A DNA stretch of 64,000 nucleotides from Halocynthiibacter styelae (GCF_016123485.1 NZ_JADCKQ010000005.1:215661-279660); one strand, 5' to 3'. Positions 45,697 through 54,929 are shown, counted from the first letter of the stretch. Made by a program: numbers and translations. Notes: a model not told the origin generated them from the letters alone.

Positions 45697-46656
45697 ATGG
45701 AATTCTTGAAAAAACTCTTCGTTGACCCCTTCGTTGAAATGGTCAGCTACCCGGATTTCCTGATGCAGGTGCTTTGGGAAGGTCTTGTGTCCGGCGTGCT
45801 TTATTCGCTTATCGCGCTTGGCTTTGTACTTATCTTCCGCTCATCCCGGATCTTCAACTTTGCCCAGGGCATCATGGTTGTGTTTGCAGCGCTGACGCTG
45901 GTGGGTTTCCACGCCATGGGCATTCCGGCCTGGGTTTCGGTGATCTTCACCCTTGGGGTTATGGCGCTGCTGGCGATTACGATTGAACGTGTGGTTCTGC
46001 GCCCGCTGGTGGGTCAGCCTGACATCATTCTGTTCATGGCCACAATCGGTATCACATTGTTCCTGATTGGCGGTGGCGAACTGATCTTTGGTGGTGAAAC
46101 CAAACGCATGATCACCAGTGATCTGGGCATTCCGACCGGTTCCGTTGACTTTGAACCTTTCGGTGGCCTGCTGATCCTGCAACATCTTGATATCACGTCT
46201 GTTGCTGCGGCGGTGGTCCTGGTGACCGGCCTGCTGATCTTCCTCAACAAAACCCGCATGGGCCGCGCGATCCGCGCACTTGGTGATGACCACCAGGCAG
46301 CCTTGTCTGTTGGGATCTCACTGCGCACTGTCTGGGTTCTGGTCTGGTTTATCGCAGGTGTGATTGCCCTGATGACCGGTATCTTCTGGGGCGCACGTGC
46401 TGGTGTCAGCTTTGCGCTGGAAGTCATCGCTTACAAAGCGCTTCCGGTTCTGATGCTGGGTGGCCTTGAAAGCATCACCGGCGCGATTGTCGGCGGTCTG
46501 GCAATTGGCCTCCTTGAGAAACTGTTTGAAATCTATTGGGGTCAGCCATTGCTGGGCGGCGGTACCGAAACCTGGTTCGCATTTGTCCTTGCTCTGATTG
46601 TGCTTCTGTTCCGTCCACAAGGCCTGTTTGGCGAAAAAATCATCGAAAGGGTCTGA
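45697..46656 (+). CDS. ABC transporter permease, LivH-like
   Basis: The 319-residue integral membrane protein has 8 or so helices, with YSLIALGFVLIFRSSRIFNFAQG at the N-terminus and AIRALGDDHQAALSVGI as the coupling helix region, as in branched-chain amino acid type permeases. AAGGGGG precedes the ATG, and the next permease starts 4 bp after its stop. Confidence 0.93.
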   Translation: MEFLKKLFVDPFVEMVSYPDFLMQVLWEGLVSGVLYSLIALGFVLIFRSSRIFNFAQGIMVVFAALTLVGFHAMGIPAWVSVIFTLGVMALLAITIERVVLRPLVGQPDIILFMATIGITLFLIGGGELIFGGETKRMITSDLGIPTGSVDFEPFGGLLILQHLDITSVAAAVVLVTGLLIFLNKTRMGRAIRALGDDHQAALSVGISLRTVWVLVWFIAGVIALMTGIFWGARAGVSFALEVIAYKALPVLMLGGLESITGAIVGGLAIGLLEKLFEIYWGQPLLGGGTETWFAFVLALIVLLFRPQGLFGEKIIERV

Positions 46657-46660
46657 GAAC

Positions 46661-47737
46661 ATGTTTTACAATACTGCTGGCCAGTTCAAAACAAGCTACA
46701 CCAAAGACCAGTCACTGTTTCCGGTCAAACAGGATGCGATCCTGCTGGGTGTGGTCCTTCTCTGTGCCTGGATCATCTTCCCGATGACCGCATCAGAGTT
46801 CACCTTCAAAACCATGCTGATGCCGGTTTTGTGCTACTCTCTCGCCGCCCTTGGCCTGAATGTGCTGACAGGTTTCGCCGGTCAGCTGTCCCTGGGGACT
46901 GCCGCCTTCATGGGCGTGGGCGCCTTCGCGTGCTACAAGCTGATCACCATCTTCCCTGAGATGAACATCATCGTAGCGATCCTGTTGTCTGGGGTGTTCT
47001 CATCTGCGGTTGGCGTTGCCTTCGGTCTGCCAAGCTTGCGTATCAAAGGGTTCTATCTGGCGATTGCCACACTGGCCGCGCAGTTCTTCCTCGTGTGGCT
47101 GTTTGAAAAGTGGCACTGGCTGTCAAACCACAACCCGTCCGGCGCGATTGAGGTTCCGAATATTGATATGTTTGGCATCACGGTTGCCGGTCCGAATGCA
47201 GCACCAGTGACGCAATACTATCTGATCCTGGCGATCGTTACCCTGATTACCATCGTCACAATCAACCTGACACGTGGCAACCAGGGCCGGATCTGGAAAG
47301 CGACCCGCGATATGGACATCGCCGCAGAACTGATCGGGATTAATCTGCTGAAGTCCAAACTGACCGCTTTTGCTGTTTCCAGCTATATTGTTGGTGTGGC
47401 GGGTGCATTGTTTGTCTTCCTGAACCTGGGTGCGGCAGAGCCAAACTTCTTTGACATCCCGCTGTCCTTCAAGATCCTGTTCATCGCGATCATTGGTGGT
47501 CTTGGGTCCGTCATGGGCAACTTCATGGGGGCGATCCTGATTGTGGCCCTGCCGGTTGTGATCAAGTTCCTGCCAGACGCAATCGGGCTTGAAATCAACC
47601 CTGCTACGGTTGAGCATCTGAACATCATGACTGTTGGCGCGTTGATCATCTTTTTCCTGATCATCGAACCACACGGGCTGGCACGTCTGTGGCAGCTGAT
47701 CCGTGAGAAACTAATTATCTGGCCATTCCCGCACTAA
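46661..47737 (+). CDS. ABC transporter permease, LivM-like
   Basis: The 358-residue permease has a longer hydrophilic N-terminus, then about 9 helices, with YSLAALGLNVLTGFAGQLSL and the LRIKGFYLAIATLA block typical of LivM proteins. It is the partner of the LivH-like protein in the translocation pore. The start has AAAGG upstream; the frame is open further back into the preceding gene but without support. Confidence 0.93.
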   Translation: MFYNTAGQFKTSYTKDQSLFPVKQDAILLGVVLLCAWIIFPMTASEFTFKTMLMPVLCYSLAALGLNVLTGFAGQLSLGTAAFMGVGAFACYKLITIFPEMNIIVAILLSGVFSSAVGVAFGLPSLRIKGFYLAIATLAAQFFLVWLFEKWHWLSNHNPSGAIEVPNIDMFGITVAGPNAAPVTQYYLILAIVTLITIVTINLTRGNQGRIWKATRDMDIAAELIGINLLKSKLTAFAVSSYIVGVAGALFVFLNLGAAEPNFFDIPLSFKILFIAIIGGLGSVMGNFMGAILIVALPVVIKFLPDAIGLEINPATVEHLNIMTVGALIIFFLIIEPHGLARLWQLIREKLIIWPFPH

Positions 47738-47808
47738 GCGGGGGTGACCCAACAAGACCAATAAGAAAACGACGAAAAGTAATCCAAAACTCTGGGAGGA
47801 GACTGAAG

Positions 47809-49098
47809 ATGAAGAAACTGACAAGCTTTGCGGCAGCCGCCGTTATGGCAATCACCGCAGGCGCTGCAAGTGCCGAAGGTCTGTCCACGCCAAACCTCAG
47901 CTATCGTACCGGCCCATTTGCGGCGACAGGTATTCCGCTCATGAACGGTCAGCGTGACTATATGCTGATGCTGAACGCCCGTGATGGCGGCATCGGTGGC
48001 GTTCCGGTTGATTTCTCTGAATGTGAAACCGGTTATTCCACAGAAAAAGGTGTGGAATGCTATGAAGCAACCAAAGGCGACGCCATTGTGACCCAGCCAT
48101 GGTCCACCGGCATCACCCTGCAGGTTCTGCCCAAAACCAACGTGGATGAAATCCCGATCCTGGCGCCCGGCTATGGCTTCTCGCCAATGGCGGATGGTTC
48201 CGTATTTAACTGGGCCTTCAACATGCCTGGATCTTACTGGGATGCGGCATCCATGATCCTGAACGAGATTTCAGGCAATGATCTGTCTACCCTGTCCGGT
48301 CAGAAAATCGCATTCCTGCACCTCGATCACCCATTCGGCAAAGAACCACTTCCGTTCCTTGAGAACATGGCGGAAGAGCATGGTTTTGAACTGCTGCCGA
48401 TCCCGGTTGGTCTGAAAGAAATGCAGAACCAGTCCGCACAGTGGCTGCAAATTCGCCGCGAACGCCCTGACTATGTTGTCATGTGGGGCTGGGGTGCGAT
48501 GAACGCTGGTGCGCTGACCGAAGCTGTGAAAACCCGCTATCCAATGGATCAGTTCCTTGGCGTATGGTGGTCCGGCCACGATGGTGACATGGAAGCTCTG
48601 GGCGAAGCTGGCACTGGCTACCGTTCCATCAGCTATTCCGCACCACAGCCTGACGCACAGGTTATGGCGGACATCCGTGAATATGTGTTCGACAAGGGTG
48701 ACTCTCTCGCAACCGAAAGCGAACTTGACTGGGTGTTCTATCAGCGTGGTCTCGTGATTTCTGCGATGCTGGCTGAGGGTATCAAGACTGCTCAGGATCA
48801 CTTTGGTGAAGGCGAAATCACTGCGTCTCAACTGCGTTGGGGGCTGGAAAACATCAACCTGACCGACGAACGCCTGGCTGAAATGGGCATGACCGGTATG
48901 GTTGCGCCATTCTCTACCTCTTGTTCCAACCACACGGGTCACGCTGGTGGCTGGATGCTGCAGTGGAACGGTTCCGAGTGGGAAGTGGCTTCTGATCACC
49001 TGATGCCAGACAGCGAAGCAATCCGTCCGCTGGAAGTGGCTGCTGCTGCAGAATACGCAGAAGCAAACGCTCCATGGCCCATCGCTGACTGCGAATAA
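47809..49098 (+). CDS. ABC transporter substrate-binding protein, LivK-like
   Basis: The 429-residue periplasmic protein has a signal peptide (MKKLTSFAAAAVMAITAGAASA, cut near residue 22) and the type I two-lobe fold of HAAT binding proteins. It is longer than amino-acid-binding LivK (about 370). Binding-site aromatics such as QPWSTGIT, FNMPGSYWD and VMWGWGAMN are of the type found in relatives that bind aromatic or other organic acids; the ligand is not known. The ribosome binding site GGGAGGAG is strong, and a hairpin follows the gene. Confidence 0.92.
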   Translation: MKKLTSFAAAAVMAITAGAASAEGLSTPNLSYRTGPFAATGIPLMNGQRDYMLMLNARDGGIGGVPVDFSECETGYSTEKGVECYEATKGDAIVTQPWSTGITLQVLPKTNVDEIPILAPGYGFSPMADGSVFNWAFNMPGSYWDAASMILNEISGNDLSTLSGQKIAFLHLDHPFGKEPLPFLENMAEEHGFELLPIPVGLKEMQNQSAQWLQIRRERPDYVVMWGWGAMNAGALTEAVKTRYPMDQFLGVWWSGHDGDMEALGEAGTGYRSISYSAPQPDAQVMADIREYVFDKGDSLATESELDWVFYQRGLVISAMLAEGIKTAQDHFGEGEITASQLRWGLENINLTDERLAEMGMTGMVAPFSTSCSNHTGHAGGWMLQWNGSEWEVASDHLMPDSEAIRPLEVAAAAEYAEANAPWPIADCE

Positions 49099-49106
49099 CT
49101 GATATC

Positions 49107-49133
49107 CCGGCCGCAGCCCCGTGTTGCGGCCGG
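49107..49133 (+). terminator. Intercistronic hairpin after the substrate-binding protein gene
   Basis: CCGGCCGCA pairs perfectly with TGCGGCCGG over a 9-base loop. The nearest T-run is seven bases downstream, so partial termination or protection of the upstream mRNA from 3' decay is more likely than full termination. Such hairpins commonly raise the level of binding protein over membrane subunits. Confidence 0.55.
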
Positions 49134-49162
49134 ACCCCACTGATTTTTTCAGGAAGAGAACC

Positions 49163-49987
49163 ATGCTGGACGCCGAAAAAACAAATAACGCCTTGCTAGA
49201 GGTCAACAATATCGAGGTGATCTACAACCACGTGATCCTCGTTCTGAAGGGCGTCAGCCTGTCGGTTCCCAAGGGCGGCATCACCGCGCTTCTGGGTGGG
49301 AACGGCGCTGGCAAAACCACAACCCTGAAGGCCATTTCAAACCTGCTTCATTCTGAGCGTGGCGAAGTGACCAAAGGCTCTGTTTCCTATCAGGGGCAGG
49401 AAGTTCAGGAACTGAACCCCGCCGCTCTGGTAAAACGTGGTGTGATCCAGGTGATGGAAGGCCGTCACTGTTTCGAACACCTGACCGTTGAAGAAAACCT
49501 GCTGACCGGCGCCTACACCCGCCGCGATGGCCGTGCCGAGATCGAACGCGATCTGGAAATGGTTTACACCTATTTCCCACGCCTGAAAGAACGCCGCAAA
49601 AGCCAGGCTGGCTATACATCCGGTGGTGAACAACAGATGTGTGCCATGGGCCGTGCGCTGATGTCGCGCCCTGAAACCGTGCTGCTGGATGAACCTTCCA
49701 TGGGTCTTGCGCCGCAGCTTGTTGAACAAATCTTTGAGATCGTGAAAAGCGTGAATGAAGGCGAAGGCACGACCTTCCTTCTGGCCGAGCAAAACACAAA
49801 CGTCGCGCTGAAATATGCGCATTACGGCTACATCCTTGAAAACGGTCGCGTTGTGATGGATGGCCCGGCGGATGAGCTGCGCGAAAATCCGGATGTTAAA
49901 GAATTCTATCTCGGCGTATCTGATGATGGCCGCAAAAGCTTCCGTGACGTGCGGTCTTATCGTCGCCGTAAGCGGTGGTTGAGCTGA
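49163..49987 (+). CDS. ABC transporter ATPase, LivF-like
   Basis: The 274-residue ATPase has Walker A GGNGAGKTTTLKAIS, signature TSGGEQQMCAMGRAL, Walker B VLLDEPSMGLAPQL and LLAEQNTNVALK. It carries a short arginine- and lysine-rich C-terminal tail (SYRRRKRWLS) beyond the usual LivF length of about 235. AGGAAGAG precedes the ATG. It is separated from the other transporter genes by the hairpin at 49107-49133. Confidence 0.92.
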   Translation: MLDAEKTNNALLEVNNIEVIYNHVILVLKGVSLSVPKGGITALLGGNGAGKTTTLKAISNLLHSERGEVTKGSVSYQGQEVQELNPAALVKRGVIQVMEGRHCFEHLTVEENLLTGAYTRRDGRAEIERDLEMVYTYFPRLKERRKSQAGYTSGGEQQMCAMGRALMSRPETVLLDEPSMGLAPQLVEQIFEIVKSVNEGEGTTFLLAEQNTNVALKYAHYGYILENGRVVMDGPADELRENPDVKEFYLGVSDDGRKSFRDVRSYRRRKRWLS

Positions 49988-50001
49988 TTGGAGGTCCGCG
50001 C

Positions 50002-51198
50002 ATGACTTTTTACGATGATCGTGAGACCCGTTCCGCAGATGAACGCGCCGCAAGCCAACTGGCCGATCTGCGGGCACAGCTACCCCGTGCCCGCGCGGCA
50101 GAAGGCGCCTGCAATCTGGATGGACCAGATCTGGCATCTCTGTCTGATTTGGCCGCCTATCCGGTGTTGCGCAAATCTGACCTGTCAAAATGGCAGAAAG
50201 AAAAGCCACCCTTTGGCGGGTTTGCGGTGAAGAACGCTGCGCATATTTTCCAGTCCCCGGGTCCGATTTATGAACCCGGCGGCATCAGCCACGATTGGTG
50301 GCGCATGGGGCGTTTCCTGCATGCGGCGGGCATTGGTGCGGATGACATCGTGCATAATTGCTTTGGTTACCACCTGACCCCAGCCGGAATGATCTTTGAA
50401 AGCGGCGCGCGCGCGGTTGGGGCGACTGTCCTGCCTGCAGGTGTTGGGCAGACCGAACTTCAGGTCCGTGCGGCTGCCGATATCGGCACCACGGCTTATG
50501 CGGGCACGCCGGATTATCTGAAGGTGATCCTCGATAAAGCCGCTGAAATGGGTGAGACCCTGAAAATCACCAAAGCAGCTGTTGGTGGCGGGGCGCTGTT
50601 CCCAAGCCTGCGTCAGGAATATGCGGATCGCGGCATCACCTGTTTGCAAAGCTATGCGACTGCGGACCTGGGCAACATTGCCTATGAATCCGACGCGATG
50701 GAAGGCATGATCGTTGATGAAGGCGTGATTGTTGAAATCGTCACGCCTGGCACCGGCACACCTGTCGCAGCGGGTGAAGTGGGTGAAGTTGTGGTGACCA
50801 CACTGAATCCCGATTACCCGCTGATCCGATTTGCCACCGGTGATCTTTCCGCAGTTCTGCCTGGTCAGTCCCCCTGTGGCCGCACCAATACACGCATCAA
50901 AGGCTGGATGGGCCGTGCGGATCAGACGACAAAGATCAAAGGCATGTTTGTCCGTCCGGAACAGGTGGCTGATCTTGTTGCGAAACACGATGAGATCATC
51001 AAAGCCCGCATCATCGCCAGCCGTGAAGGTGAGATGGACATTATGACTGTGCAGGTCGAGGCATCAGGCGGTGACAAAGCCGCCTTTGAAGGCTCTGTCG
51101 CAAGCCTGCTGAAGCTGAAGGGCAAAGTCGAAATCCATGCACCGGACAGCCTGCCGAAAGATGGCAAGGTGATCGACGATCAACGCGTGTATGACTAA
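50002..51198 (+). CDS. PaaK-like AMP-binding protein with altered P-loop
   Basis: The 398-residue protein is homologous to phenylacetate-CoA ligase: ADIGTTAYAGTPDYLKVILD, SYATADLGNIAYESD, TTLNPDYPLIRFATGDLSAV and KIKGMFVRPEQVADL are recognisable PaaK-type segments. The nucleotide-binding loop, normally SSGTTGKPT-like, reads QSPGPIYEPGG near residue 90, so ATP binding may be weak or different. It is about 35 residues shorter than PaaK. GGAGG precedes the ATG. It ends the operon, and could be a regulator-like partner or a ligase for the imported acid. Confidence 0.85.
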   Translation: MTFYDDRETRSADERAASQLADLRAQLPRARAAEGACNLDGPDLASLSDLAAYPVLRKSDLSKWQKEKPPFGGFAVKNAAHIFQSPGPIYEPGGISHDWWRMGRFLHAAGIGADDIVHNCFGYHLTPAGMIFESGARAVGATVLPAGVGQTELQVRAAADIGTTAYAGTPDYLKVILDKAAEMGETLKITKAAVGGGALFPSLRQEYADRGITCLQSYATADLGNIAYESDAMEGMIVDEGVIVEIVTPGTGTPVAAGEVGEVVVTTLNPDYPLIRFATGDLSAVLPGQSPCGRTNTRIKGWMGRADQTTKIKGMFVRPEQVADLVAKHDEIIKARIIASREGEMDIMTVQVEASGGDKAAFEGSVASLLKLKGKVEIHAPDSLPKDGKVIDDQRVYD

Positions 51199-51202
51199 AT
51201 AT

Positions 51203-51238
51203 GTATCAGGGATGAGTGCTTCGCTTACCCCTGATACA
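51203..51238. terminator. Inverted repeat after the ligase/transporter operon
   Basis: GTATCAGGG and CCCTGATAC are perfect 9-base arms with an 18-base centre, starting five bases after the PaaK-like stop. No T-tract follows. Confidence 0.55.
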
Positions 51239-51335
51239 ACCAATTCAACCTGACGTTGTTTCCCTGTCCATTTAGGCATCCTCAAAAATGTTGCGATTTA
51301 GTGTAAAACTAATGTGACATGAGAGGGGAAACACA

Positions 51336-52205
51336 ATGCGCGATATTTTCAAACCGGCAATTCCACTGGCTCTTCTGGCGGGGATGTCTTTTCCTGCTCA
51401 CGCCGAACGCCTTGGAAGCCTGGGCCTGAGTTACACAAACCATTCAGGGGAATCGGTTTCCGACAATATTGAGGAAACCAGCCACGGGCTTACAGCTGAC
51501 TACTCGCTGGGCTGGGTTCTGGGTGACCGAAATCGGATAATTATCGACGCTCTTTATCGAAGTGATACATATTCTGCCAATATGGCTGAGGGCGATCCGT
51601 TCGGGGATCAGGCCCAAATTGGTCTGCACTACCAATACGCCTTGTCCGAACGTCTGAGCCTGGGTCTTTTTGCCGGGCATGGCCGTGCCGATCATGATGA
51701 TCCCCGCGAAGATTATATCGTCAACTTTATTGGTCTTGAAGGGATATATAACCCGGGGGGGCACTTCACCTTTTTCGCGCAACTTGGCGCAGTGGATTCT
51801 CCGAACTCGGACTCTCAGAGCAGTTCAGGTTATGACAATGGCGAAATATATCGTCTGGGCGTCACCTACACAGGCTGGGAACGAACGTCCGTTCTCTTCG
51901 ATTTCGAATACGGTCAATCCGATGAATATGAGGACAGTAATGAGCCAGGCGAATTCCTGGTCGTTGGCCTGTCAGGCGAAACCCGACTGCGAAACAACCC
52001 CAAATGGGCCATCAATTACGGCATCCGGTACGGAAAATATAATGCACGAAATGACGATGACAATATCGAGGAAACATCAGTTACACTTGGCGCCCGATAC
52101 TATTTTGGCCGTTCAGCGGCATCATCCAACAGTGTCGCGGACGGGCTGATTGGCCTGCCGTATACACCACTGCGCGCCAGCGCCTGGACACCTGCACTGG
52201 ACTGA
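51336..52205 (+). CDS. Putative outer-membrane beta-barrel protein
   Basis: The 289-residue protein has a signal peptide (cut after AHA near residue 24) and then many short amphipathic beta strands separated by acidic loops, such as ADYSLGWVLGDRNRIIIDALY, EIYRLGVTYTGWERTSVLFDF and VTLGARYYFG. This pattern suggests an outer-membrane barrel of about 12 strands; I do not recognise the family. GAGGGGA precedes the ATG. A strong terminator follows. Confidence 0.75.
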   Translation: MRDIFKPAIPLALLAGMSFPAHAERLGSLGLSYTNHSGESVSDNIEETSHGLTADYSLGWVLGDRNRIIIDALYRSDTYSANMAEGDPFGDQAQIGLHYQYALSERLSLGLFAGHGRADHDDPREDYIVNFIGLEGIYNPGGHFTFFAQLGAVDSPNSDSQSSSGYDNGEIYRLGVTYTGWERTSVLFDFEYGQSDEYEDSNEPGEFLVVGLSGETRLRNNPKWAINYGIRYGKYNARNDDDNIEETSVTLGARYYFGRSAASSNSVADGLIGLPYTPLRASAWTPALD

Positions 52206-52215
52206 GCATGGAGCA

Positions 52216-52250
52216 CAAAAACGCCTGGCTCTGCTTTCAGGCGTTTTTTT
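52216..52250 (+). terminator. Intrinsic terminator of the barrel-protein gene
   Basis: AACGCCTG and CAGGCGTT flank a loop and are followed by a run of T (TTTTTTT in total on the right arm). Confidence 0.92.
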
Positions 52251-52269
52251 ACACACAAAGCGTCAGACA

Positions 52270-52304
52270 AAAAAAAGCCGCCCCAAACCGGGACGGCTTT
52301 TTTT
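52270..52304. terminator. Bidirectional terminator, mainly for rpmJ
   Basis: AAAAAAAGCCGCCC and GGGACGGCTTTTTTT form a stem with one mismatch; both strands get a T-tract. It lies 18 bases after the rpmJ stop. Confidence 0.92.
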
Positions 52305-52321
52305 ATCTAAGCTGGTTCAGC

Positions 52322-52447
52322 TCAGCCCTGACGGGCTTTGAACCGGCGTTGTGTTTTGTTGATCACATAAACACGGCCCTTACGGCGTACAACGCGGCAA
52401 TCGCGATGACGGTTCTTGAGCGAGCGGAGCGAGTTGCGGACTTTCAT
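52322..52447 (-). CDS. rpmJ: 50S ribosomal protein L36 (zinc-free form)
   Basis: The 41-residue protein ([20 protein letters not shown], then [21 protein letters not shown]) is the C-minus type of L36. It has one cysteine instead of the Cys3His zinc site, as is normal in alphaproteobacteria. The start is preceded by AGGATAAGG. The frame extends 21 codons further upstream but those residues have no L36 counterpart. Confidence 0.95.
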   Translation of the reverse strand: MKVRNSLRSLKNRHRDCRVVRRKGRVYVINKTQRRFKARQG

Positions 52448-52553
52448 AAGCCTTATCCTCATGTCGCGGCGCGCAAGAAACGTGCGCCTCGGGTTAAATC
52501 TCTGCATCACCGGCTCATCCGATGACTGTGCCTGTTTTATTCCTGGCGAGGAA

Positions 52554-52628
52554 TGGTGGACGATACTGGGATCGAACCAGTGACCCCTTCGATGTCAACG
52601 AAGTGCTCTACCGCTGAGCTAATCATCC
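52554..52628 (-). tRNA. tRNA-Val (GAC anticodon)
   Basis: On the minus strand the 75-nt sequence begins GGATGAT, has D-arm AGCTCAGCGGTAGAGC, anticodon stem CTTCG/CGAAG around loop TTGACAT (anticodon GAC), T-arm CTGGTTCGATCCCAG, a 3' acceptor strand ATCGTCC, discriminator A and an encoded CCA. Confidence 0.95.
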
Positions 52629-52801
52629 GCCGTTGCCGCCCCATCTATCCCTTTCTGCCAGCGTTGACAAGCACTGCATAAACAAAAGGGACGCGGATGA
52701 GGCCGCGTCTGTGGGCTGTCTATAAAAGGAGTCGGAGCGGGGATCAAGAGCTTTTGGCAAAGGAGTTTTCCGCATCTGTAAATAGTGGTACAGATTGAAG
52801 A

Positions 52802-53665
52802 ATGACAGAGTTGCCTTATCAGATTCTCCGGCCCTTACGGCAGGATACAGCGGTGGTTTTTGCCTCGCCCCATTCCGGGCGCCGCTATTCTGGCGAATTT
52901 CTGAAACAAACCGTTCTGGATGAAAACGCAATTCGCAGCTCTGAAGACGCCTTCGTCGATATGCTTTTTCAGGACGCAGCTGATTTCGGCGCCCCCTTCA
53001 TCCACAGCATGACACCCCGCGCCTATGTGGATCTGAACCGGGCCGCCGATGAACTGGATGGCGCCCTGCTGCATAATGTTCCCAAAACCCGCAGCAACCC
53101 ACGTGTGGCGTCAGGCCTGGGGGTGATTCCGCGTGTTGTCGCAAGAAGCCAGGCCATTTACCGTGGCAAGCTTCAGAAATCTGTGGTGCAACATCGCCTG
53201 GACGCCTGCTGGCACCCTTATCACAACGCATTAAGTGATCTGCTGGCGGAAACAGCGGATCTTTATGACCGGGCAATCCTGATCGATTGCCATTCCATGC
53301 CGCATGAAGCGCTGGATTCTTTGTCCCATACAGGCGTGAAGCGCCCTGACATTGTCATTGGTGACCGGTTCGGATCGTCCTGCGCCCCACATATCACCAC
53401 CCGCGTTGCCGAAGCCTTCCGCGCAAAGGGGTTCACCGTATCGCACAATCTGCCCTTCGCGGGCGCATATATCGTACAGCATTATGGCCGCCCCTCCCTG
53501 CACCGACATGCCCTTCAGATAGAGATTGACCGCAGACTTTACATGGATGAAGTGAAGATTCAGCCAAACGCTGATTTCGAAAGCTTCCGCCGGACGCTGA
53601 ACGACATTATCAAAGAGATCACCGCAATCGGACGCAGCAATCAGTCATTGCTTGCTGCGGAATAA
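52802..53665 (+). CDS. N-formylglutamate amidohydrolase
   Basis: The 287-residue protein has the FGase pattern: VVFASPHSGRRYSGEF with a probable metal-binding His, SSEDAFVDMLF, TPRAYVDLNRAADELD, LIDCHSMPHEA and LQIEIDRRLYMDE. Family members release formate from N-formylglutamate, as in one branch of histidine use, but no hut genes are nearby and the true substrate could be another N-acyl amino acid. The stop is one base from the convergent dinB stop. Confidence 0.87.
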   Translation: MTELPYQILRPLRQDTAVVFASPHSGRRYSGEFLKQTVLDENAIRSSEDAFVDMLFQDAADFGAPFIHSMTPRAYVDLNRAADELDGALLHNVPKTRSNPRVASGLGVIPRVVARSQAIYRGKLQKSVVQHRLDACWHPYHNALSDLLAETADLYDRAILIDCHSMPHEALDSLSHTGVKRPDIVIGDRFGSSCAPHITTRVAEAFRAKGFTVSHNLPFAGAYIVQHYGRPSLHRHALQIEIDRRLYMDEVKIQPNADFESFRRTLNDIIKEITAIGRSNQSLLAAE

Positions 53666-53666
53666 A

Positions 53667-54929
53667 TCAGTTCAGAGATCGCCCCTTGCGAATCGCATCC
53701 TTGCCGAAACGCGCGCGGATTGCGTCCGACGCACGTTCCACTTTTTCGCGCTGCCCGGCATCCGGATCCAGGAGATCCGCAAACTGATCAGCCCCTTCCG
53801 CCGACACGAGATCACTGATGCCAACCCCTATGAGCCGAAAAGGCCCCTCATCAACGACCTGATCAAACAAGGCACGCGATGTCCGGTAAATCCGGTCAGA
53901 AAGTTGTGTTGCACCAGGCAGGGTCACGCGGCGGGTCAACGCAGAGAAATTTGCACGCTTTAGTTTCAGCGTCACAACACGACCTGCATAGTTCTTTGCT
54001 TTGGCCCGGTCCGCAACCTGTTCAGACAACCGCCACAGGTGACCATCCAGCAGGTCAATATTACTACTGTCTTTCGAAAGCGTGGTTTCTTTTGAAATAC
54101 TTTTCACCGGATCATTCGCAGACACACGGCGATAATCTTCACCACGGGCAAGATGATATAGCCGTTCCCCCATAGAACCGAAACGGGCAACAAGATCTTC
54201 TTTTTCCCAGCGCAACAGATCATCAAATGTCCGAACCCCGGCCTTTTCAAGCGATTGCTGCCCGGCAGGACCAATCCCCCAGATCAGGCGCACAGGTTTG
54301 CCTGCCAGAAAATCCGCAGTTTCCCCCTTCCCGATGATCGAATACCCACGCGGTTTATCCAGATCCGAAGCCACTTTCGCCAGATATTTGTTATGAGACA
54401 AACCAATGGAACCCGTGATCCCCAGCTCATCTTTCATCCGTTTCACCAGCCGCGCAAGCATCACCGCAGGCGGCACACCATGCAGGCGTTCCGTACCAGC
54501 AAGATCCATAAAAGCTTCGTCCAGTGACAGCGGTTCTACCTTTGGCGTCAGTTCATCCATCATCGTGCGCACTTGCCTGGATACAGTCGCATAGGCCTCC
54601 ATCCGTGGCGGCAGGAACACACCATCCGGACACAGCTTGCGCGCCTGAAACGCGGGCATTGCAGACCGCACCCCACGAATGCGGGCAATATAACAGGCTG
54701 TCGACACAACGCCGCGATCTCCGCCACCGATAATCACAGGCTTATCGCGCAAGTCCGGATTGTCACGCTTTTCAACCGACGCATAGAAAGCATCACAATC
54801 CATATGCGCAATGCTGAGAGAAAACAGTTCAGGATGTGACAGTAGCGCAGGCCGCCCACATGCAGGGCAACGCCGCCCCGCAGGCGGGTCAGAAAATTTC
54901 GTAAGGCATTCGCGACAGAGGGTTGGCAT
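53667..54929 (-). CDS. dinB: DNA polymerase IV (Y-family)
   Basis: The 420-residue polymerase performs error-prone lesion bypass. HMDCDAFYASVE and PLSLDEAFMDLAG hold the catalytic acidic residues. It has an N-terminal extension of about 40 residues with two CxxC pairs (LCREC and CPACG), a zinc-ribbon form common in alphaproteobacterial DinB. The C-terminus lacks an obvious QLxLF beta-clamp peptide. I see no GTTC-N7-GTTC LexA site upstream. Confidence 0.93.
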   Translation of the reverse strand: MPTLCRECLTKFSDPPAGRRCPACGRPALLSHPELFSLSIAHMDCDAFYASVEKRDNPDLRDKPVIIGGGDRGVVSTACYIARIRGVRSAMPAFQARKLCPDGVFLPPRMEAYATVSRQVRTMMDELTPKVEPLSLDEAFMDLAGTERLHGVPPAVMLARLVKRMKDELGITGSIGLSHNKYLAKVASDLDKPRGYSIIGKGETADFLAGKPVRLIWGIGPAGQQSLEKAGVRTFDDLLRWEKEDLVARFGSMGERLYHLARGEDYRRVSANDPVKSISKETTLSKDSSNIDLLDGHLWRLSEQVADRAKAKNYAGRVVTLKLKRANFSALTRRVTLPGATQLSDRIYRTSRALFDQVVDEGPFRLIGVGISDLVSAEGADQFADLLDPDAGQREKVERASDAIRARFGKDAIRKGRSLN

